A stretch of 64,000 nucleotides of DNA from contig NC_079880.1 in the NCBI RefSeq assembly GCF_029227915.1, forward strand, positions 14,898,001-14,962,000, read 5' to 3'. Below the pieces are notes generated by a model. The model saw only the letters and a program-made list of their open reading frames with translations. It was not told the origin of the DNA and did not search any database. The translations under genes were made by a program, and so were the position numbers. Below are positions 58,447 through 64,000 of this stretch, piece by piece. Numbering within the stretch: the stretch's first letter is position 1; each line of letters starts with the position of its first letter. The stretch comes from Hydractinia symbiolongicarpus (Eukaryota; Cnidaria; Hydrozoa; Anthoathecata; Hydractiniidae).

Positions 58447-58899
58447 TTACACATTCTTGCAATTCCATGTATCCCAGGGAACAGCAACGCCACTGATACA
58501 AACCAAGCCGTGACATTTTCCCGTCGTTTTATCGTAATAATGTGACATCTTCTCACCGTCTTTGTAAAATACCCCATTGTGGGTGCATCCTTTATGAACG
58601 TGGGTTGGCGGTGGAAGTGTGGTGGTAGAGATGGAACCAGAATTGCAAACTAAGTCGATATGAACTTCGGAACCTTTTGAGCACTTTATAACTTCACATT
58701 CACCTTTTTTCAAAATTGCTCCTGAAGCATAGCATTTACCGTTGTACCTACATTCTCCTTCTTTAGGACATCCACTGTCTATGGAACCGTCTGGTTGGAG
58801 GATGGCTCCATTAAGGCAACCAAAGCAGCAGATGACAACAAGAATGTAAATTTCTAAACATAAGCATAAATGTTCTAATTTATTACTTTTAGAAAGCAA
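58447..58899 (-). CDS. Small Cys-rich secreted protein with two VWC-like modules
   Basis: The 150-residue product starts with a hydrophobic stretch (about residues 11-31) that can act as signal peptide or anchor. Module 1 (about 44-85) holds Gly-Cys-Pro...Cys-Arg-Tyr-Asn-Gly-Lys-Cys-Tyr-Ala-Ser-Gly...Cys-Glu-Val-Ile-Lys-Cys...Cys. A Ser/Thr/Pro linker follows. Module 2 (about 104-147) holds Gly-Cys-Thr-His-Asn-Gly-Val-Phe-Tyr-Lys-Asp-Gly...Cys-His-Gly-Leu-Val-Cys...Cys. The spacing resembles single VWC-like domains of extracellular or immune-related proteins. Two AATAAA signals lie 50-60 bases after the stop. Met1 may not be the true start if an upstream exon supplies the signal peptide. Function unknown. 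Confidence 0.7.
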   Translation of the reverse strand: MLSKSNKLEHLCLCLEIYILVVICCFGCLNGAILQPDGSIDSGCPKEGECRYNGKCYASGAILKKGECEVIKCSKGSEVHIDLVCNSGSISTTTLPPPTHVHKGCTHNGVFYKDGEKMSHYYDKTTGKCHGLVCISGVAVPWDTWNCKNV

Positions 58900-59390
58900 T
58901 GAAGTGCAACATTTACAACTTCTTTTAATTTACGAATATAATAACTATCAAACGTCAAATCACAGAGCAACAAACAATAAAAATGAATAATTTAATTTAA
59001 AGCAATTTAGTGATCAAAAACACTTCCAAAAAAGAAATCCTTACTCATTTTCTGCTTTTCCCAACAAGTTCTTACGTCGCTAAAAATTTTTTCGAATGCA
59101 AGACTTAATTAAATATATTTTTAATATTTTTTTTTCATACGCGTGTTTATCTCCTTCTTTACAAAAGTAACTAACACTTGGATAAAACCTCGTGTTCAAA
59201 GTAAATATTGTTCTTTTTGATTGGTGCTTAAAGTCTCATCGCTGCGCAACAAGACTTGGAAATAATTAAAAAGTCCTACAGGCAACTCAAAACAAGTTCA
59301 ACATACGTTGAAGTACATATCATACAAATTAAGTTATCCCATTTTAGATTTTTTAACGCGTTGCCTCTTAAATTTAGACTTACTATTCAA
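58900..59390. other. Upstream region of the Cys-rich gene
   Basis: AT-rich; no distinct promoter element could be assigned. Confidence 0.4.
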
Positions 59391-59399
59391 GCTTTGACA

Positions 59400-59660
59400 A
59401 TTTCAGAACTTAGACTTAAGACTAACAAACGTAGACTTCTGACTAACAAATTCTTTTTCAGACTAACCAGCTCAGACTTCAGATCAACAAATTCAGACTT
59501 CAGACTAACAAACTTAGACTTCTGACCAGCAAATTCAGACTTCTGACAAACAAATTCAGACTTCTGACCAGCAAATTCAGACTTCTGACAAACCAATTCA
59601 GACTTCTGACAAACAAATTCAAACTTCTGACAAACAAATTTAGACTTCAGACTAATCTGA
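59400..59660 (-). repeat. 21-bp minisatellite, about 12 units, open as heptads
   Basis: Units of the form AAATTCAGACTTCTGACAAAC recur in phase. On the minus strand they encode Lys-Ser-Glu-Phe-Val-Cys-Gln repeated with variants (Ala-Gly-Gln, Asp-Leu, Ser-Leu), inside a 107-codon frame (59387-59710) with an ATG. The plus strand is open as well. Whether it is expressed is not known. Confidence 0.85.
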
Positions 59661-59719
59661 TTTGAGCACGGAAGTCTGTTTTTATAGTAAGGTAAAGGGA
59701 AATAACTCAATCTTCTTTT

Positions 59720-61780
59720 TTGACTCTGAAGACAGTAAAAAAATAGTCATAAATTTATCAGTTTTTCATTAAACTGCCATTGTTAAAATTGGATCTGAGA
59801 ATAATCCAAAGTGTGTTATTTTTTTATCCGTCTTCCAAAAGGCCTTATATGTGAGAAAGAATATGTAAATAACTGCCATTCAAACCGCGCATAAAAGAGC
59901 ATTTTTATTACTGAATTAGGCAACAGCTCACAAAGGCATTTTGATTTGATGAGCAATTTCAAAAAACAAATCAGTCGCCACTGATAAAAATCGCATTTGT
60001 CGCGCCCTCAATTTGCACACCCCTAACAAGATGATTTGTGAACTATGCGAAATACTCTTGCAGTAATATATGCAGTAATACAGCTGGGGGTTTAGGACGG
60101 GTGGGGAGGGGGTGGAAATAAGCCCCCCTAGCCAGGCGTAGGGCAATGTCCCAGAAGCATGTACCAATTCCAATTTACCTATTTCAGTACTGTAAAATGG
60201 CTTAACGCGGGCCTTAACTGATCCGTCTTTGCAAGTTATTTGATGAGAACATTAAATTAATTTCACTACACTGATTTGAAGTATATTTTAAACCTAGGAA
60301 TATGCAGGAATTTGCAAATATGCTGAAATTTTAAAATTAAAGTCGCAATTATTATTGTAACAAACCCTTTTTTGTCTCACAGAATTTGCTGCTGCAGCTG
60401 AGTTTACATCAATTTTAAAGAAAAACGAAAATGCTATCAGAAGTTAAAGCTCCCGGGGTGAGGCGCTATGGAGATCAGAGTTTGTTTTTACTTTATGCGC
60501 CATCTTTGTTGTTATTAGTGTTTCTCTTTATAGATAAAAAGTCCTTGCAGGCTAAGATATTTCGGATTCCCTTTTGCGTGTAGTTTTGTTCCCTATACTT
60601 TTCGAAATTAGCCGGTAGCCTGGTTTGTTCCACAATGTTGTTACATCGTTTCAAATAAATAGGTAATAAGTAATAAGTAATAGGTAATAAGTATTATCAC
60701 ATGATATTATCTTGAACTTGCAAAATGTAGTGCGTGTGATAGAGGCTAGAACAGGTTAGAAGAGGTTAGAATCCAATCCTATCCCCGCGCCGTTCGCCAG
60801 GCGACACCAAAACAAATTGCTGGAATGTTTTGAGGTTTTCTCTTTTGATTTATTTCGGCCTGTTTTTGAAGTTATTATGTAAATAGTATATCTTTAAACA
60901 TATCTTTAAACACTTATAGTATTTTATATGTTTAAAAATACAAGCTGGGGCCCGATGTAGCCCTACAAAATTACTGCATTTGTACCTTTTTTTGTGGGTC
61001 ATCCCATACTCCATGAAATATGTTTTCTCAACAATACACCACCGTAACGCAACTCATCGTGAATCTTTAAAGTTTTAAAATTATATCAGAATTAAGGTCT
61101 CCCCAAATGTTCAAAACGTACATGTTTGAAAAATAATACTTTAACAATACTGCGCTATAGTATTTTCCACTTCAAGATTGTTTTTTCGCGAAACGGAACG
61201 GGCAGGAACAGAACAGAAAGTTGAACTCGGATCGGAATGGACAAGAAATTTTTTTGTTTACGTTGCGTAAACATTTTAAGTACGCATGTCCAGAAGCTTT
61301 TCGGCTTTTTCCGAGAAAGTGAAAAATAGCCTTAACAACATGAGAAAGAAAGGAAGACGTTTTAGCATATCAATTTATTAAATATTATTGCTTGTGGTGT
61401 AGTATTATCCGTAATATTTTTTATACCTGCGACATTGGTTTATGATTTATACATGACTAAAAAATAATTATGAAAAGATTAAGATATCTAAGATTTGAGT
61501 ATAAAGTTGGATCACATTAAGTTTAGAAAAAAAGAAGTAGAAGTAGGCGAAAGAAACAAAAGATTATTAGTCCTTAATTGGTTTATAATTAACGAAAGAG
61601 ACTGGCGAAATAAAGTCGCTTAGTAAAACTAGACACAATAAAACTAGACACTATAGAACTGAAGTTTAAGCAGTTAAATAATTATAATAACCCAACCAAA
61701 TATTTGTCTTCGCTTCAAAGAATTTCGCTTTGCAGCTTGGTGAACAAACTGGAGTATAATCAATATGACGTGCTTAAAGC
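59720..61780. other. Intergenic, minor repeats only
   Basis: Around 60658-60700 GGTAATAAGTAATAAGTAATA is a short low-complexity run. No gene or RNA gene seen; the 81-codon minus frame at 59928-60173 is unsupported. Confidence 0.45.
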
Positions 61781-61856
61781 CTTTTGAAAGGGACGACTCG
61801 TAGCTTAACCCCCGGAGCTCGGTTTTACGATGGCCCAGAAGGCTCAGATTGTTCTA

Positions 61857-62110
61857 TTCCAAAAATACTTCACGCAATTTCAAAAATATTTCACGCAACT
61901 CCAAAAGTACTTCAAGCAATTCCAAAATTACTTCACGCAATTTCAAAAATATTTCACGCAATTCCAAAATTACTTCACGCAATTTCAAAAATACTTCACG
62001 CAATTCCAAAATTACTTCACGCAATTCCAAAAGTACTTCACGCAATTCCAAAAGTACTTCACTCAATTCCAAAAGTACTTCACTCAATTCGAAAAACAAT
62101 TCACGCAATT
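61857..62110 (+). repeat. 21-bp minisatellite, about 12 units, open in several frames
   Basis: Units of the form CACGCAATTCCAAAAGTACTT. Three plus frames and one minus frame stay open through it; one encodes Gln-Phe-Gln-Lys-Tyr-Phe-Thr heptads. The same unit length as the 59400 array but a different sequence. Confidence 0.9.
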
Positions 62111-62226
62111 CAAGTATTTTTCACTTGCAACTCAAAGTTTTACCAGAAGGTCCGTAGATTACATGTCAGAAATTGATCTGGTCAGGGAAATACAAAGAAA
62201 AAAGGTAGCACATTTGCGCACCAATA

Positions 62227-62562
62227 ATGGCAGCAGAAGAAGCAGCAAATGTAAACATGATGGAAAGTACTATGAAGAACATGGTTCAAAATATAGTGAA
62301 GGAAGAGGTTGAAGCGCATATGAGCAAAATTGAGGAGAGAGCATCGAGAACTAGTACTAACAGTGGGAAGAGAAAACTGTCAGCCGGGGAAGATTCAACA
62401 AAAATGTACAACAAAAGTCGGAAAATTGAAAATAACCCTCCAAAGAAAGAAACCCTGTCAACGAGTTATAACATAAGCAAGAAAAACGGTCCTGCTGCTA
62501 CAAGAATAACCAAAAAGTCTGATACGTCATCCAATTCACGAAAAAAATTAAAATACAAGTGA
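62227..62562 (+). CDS. Hypothetical Lys/Ser-rich protein or first exon, 111 residues
   Basis: Starts Met-Ala-Ala-Glu-Glu-Ala-Ala, has a predicted charged helix (about 12-45) and a Lys/Ser/Asn-rich tail with Arg-Lys-Lys-Leu-Lys near the end, like a nuclear protein's disordered part. It lies 120 bases before the next coding-like region on the same strand and could be its N-terminal exon. No family recognised. Confidence 0.35.
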   Translation: MAAEEAANVNMMESTMKNMVQNIVKEEVEAHMSKIEERASRTSTNSGKRKLSAGEDSTKMYNKSRKIENNPPKKETLSTSYNISKKNGPAATRITKKSDTSSNSRKKLKYK

Positions 62563-62682
62563 ATAAAAAAGAAATCAGTTCTACTTTAGTTTAGTTATGT
62601 TAATTACATACACAAACTAGCACATCTATATAGTTTTCAGTTACTTGTGTATTGACACCCCCTATACGGCTATGGACAGCTG

Positions 62683-63331
62683 ATGACCCCTAATAAGTGT
62701 GAAACGCGTCATGCTCAGCTGAGATCTTACCTCGTTGAGAATGTGAGCATGTGGAAGACTTCTTTTCTTCAGATCAGATGGATACGGTACGGCCATAATA
62801 ATGATAGAGAAGTTGTGAAACCAGGAAAAGGTGGTGGTTACCGCTTCATCACATTCACTTCGGAAGAAGACCCTAAATTTCATTCTTTGTTGAATAAAGC
62901 TATTGATATACACTTTATTAATGGTATCAATCATTTTGGAGAATATAGTCATGATGTTGAAGCCACTATTCGTGATTCTGGAGAGATTGAAGTTAACCTC
63001 ATGGAAAACATACATCAGTATATGTAAGACAGAGGACTTTTCCCTTCACGCACATGGTTTTATCTTTAAACAAAACCAGCACCAATATTTCAAGAGTTTT
63101 CTCCAGTTGCTTTATCTGACTCAAGTTTCTCTGATTGTGACCTTGAGTCGCAAGAAACCCCCTGTTAATAGAAAAACTAATCAGTCACTGACAGATCGAA
63201 TAAGATGTCTTGCGTTTTCAATGGAAGATGGTCCTATTGTTACTTTCAAAATACGTAGAAGAAATCTACTTGCAGATGTTTTGCAGAAAGAAAAACTTAT
63301 TCGTCGTGGAATTAAAAAGGCAACATGTTGA
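62683..63331 (+). pseudogene. Degenerate coding region resembling the Gly-Gly-Gly module of cnidarian G2E3-like proteins
   Basis: The first frame (62683-63027) contains Trp-Ile-Arg-Tyr-Gly-His...Lys-Gly-Gly-Gly-Tyr-Arg-Phe-Ile-Thr-Phe, then Ile-His-Phe-Ile-Asn-Gly-Ile. This order resembles an uncharacterised module (…QVRxxxGGGTR…FFPNG…) that I recall from cnidarian and mollusc predicted proteins with G2E3-type HECT domains. After a TAA, other frames hold Ser/Asp-rich and Arg-Arg-Arg-Asn-Leu-Leu stretches, so either introns or frameshifts break it. A GTAAGA at 63027 could be a donor. No HECT domain is in the window. Confidence 0.4.
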
Positions 63332-63473
63332 GTTGCTTAAAAGAGAGGAGAAGTACGATACGCAGTTACGACATGTTCGTTGTAAGTAAATATATTCAGT
63401 TATATTCAGTTAGCTACATGTACTGTTCGATAGCCTCTATCAATATAGCATATACTTCTACTGCCTCATTTAT

Positions 63474-64000
63474 TTATATTGGATTTTCAGTTGCCCTTCC
63501 GATTGAACCGAGCACGATCTCCGCAAATTCTTTGAATTCCTCTGAGTAATCCTCGTTCGTGTCTTCAGTGATATTTTCGAACAAATCAATTTCTCCTTGA
63601 TCAACATTTTTAGCATGATTTGAAGTGCCGAATATTTCCGGTAAAAAAAAATATTGAATCAGGGCGACCACGCGGGAGAGTAGACGACTTGCTTGGGGCT
63701 AGAATATGCTGATTCCATCTGATAGCCAGCTCATAAAGTTCACGTCTGAGAATAGCCATGAAACAGAATCTTATGCAATCAGCCATAACAGGATTTGCAG
63801 CGTCAAGAAAACCGCAATCAGTTAATTCTTTGAAAATTTTCTCCACCAACTGGGTTTGTCCTTTGCAAGTTGTGACCAGAAACTTTCGAATTTTTGGTTC
63901 GTCGGTGATGTTCCAACAATGAAACTATTAACGCCTGAGTGTGGGTCGTTATCTCCCGATCTTAAAGCGATATGCATGGCTTTGATAATTGCGTTTTCGG
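63474..64000 (-). pseudogene. Integrase-core (transposon-type) protein, C-terminal part, runs off the window
   Basis: The minus strand from 64000 reads Glu-Asn-Ala-Ile-Ile-Lys-Ala-Met, Gly-Thr-Ser-Pro-Thr-Asn-Gln-Lys-Phe-Glu-Ser-Phe-Trp, Trp-Trp-Arg-Lys-Phe, Cys-Ile-Arg-Phe-Cys-Phe, Trp-Asn-Gln-His and Pro-Asp-Ser-Ile-Phe-Phe. This matches the C-terminal integrase-core pattern of a common cnidarian transposon-derived family; the Glu in the first motif may be the last catalytic residue. A run of nine T (about 63642-63650) separates this frame from the downstream Leu-Pro-Glu-Ile-Phe-Gly-Thr frame that ends at 63474. A one-base slip there would join them, so either a recent lesion or a sequencing error is present. 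Confidence 0.7.

Noticed and set aside
62683-63331. Calling an intact HECT ligase gene
   Set aside because: Only a possible N-terminal module is seen, broken by stops; no HECT sequence in the window.

Overview
This is AT-rich nuclear DNA from an animal, most probably a cnidarian of medusozoan or hydrozoan type. The support is spliced GT/AG genes with short introns, a metazoan BTB-Kelch gene, an opsin-related GPCR, an opine dehydrogenase, and dense Helitron, PIF/Harbinger, piggyBac-type, Penelope and restriction-like-endonuclease LINE remnants. The organism is an inference from gene content; no species marker is present. All family calls come from reading motifs, without a database search.

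Layout. Positions 1-6640 hold a (TTTA)n block, one intronless opsin-related receptor (514-1380), scattered repeats, an open exon-like segment and a possible secreted peptide (5933-6088). Positions 6643-14650 are an ~8-kb minisatellite of 29- and 33-bp units with a ~2.05-kb higher-order period. Positions 14833-19460 carry five exons of a minus-strand BTB-BACK-Kelch gene (542 codons) that stops inside its sixth blade. Its last exon(s) must lie beyond the minisatellite, so the array looks intronic. Positions 20-28 kb are mostly non-coding, with a 5'-truncated LINE (22240-23397), a fold-back repeat cluster (25.1-25.9 kb) and a broken Penelope-like element (26.2-27.2 kb). An intact intronless opine dehydrogenase is at 29038-30132.

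Positions 32.5-37.2 kb are built from Helitron-like units joined head to tail at CTAG|TC junctions. They include two copies of a 1602-bp unit in opposite orientation, separated by 739 bp. Further Helitron pieces lie at 3.2, 40.8, 42.7, 44.3 and 47.1-50.2 kb. Between 38 and 44 kb are three TTAA-flanked non-autonomous DNA elements.

Positions 46.9-57.3 kb are a nest of transposons. A PIF/Harbinger element (HARBI1-like transposase plus minus-strand MADF gene) has two tandem Helitrons inserted in a 17-bp minisatellite at its left. It also has a 4535-bp DDE/DDD transposon (TATA target duplication, GAGCCATTCTCA ends) inserted in the MADF gene. That transposon carries repeated palindromic sites on both flanks of its degenerate transposase.

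Positions 58.4-64 kb hold a small Cys-rich secreted-protein gene, two 21-bp minisatellites that encode heptads, two degenerate coding regions and the C-terminal part of an integrase-core gene running off the window.

The genes do not form a pathway. The functional host genes are probably the receptor, the Kelch adaptor, the opine dehydrogenase and the Cys-rich secreted protein. The main interest is the repeat architecture.
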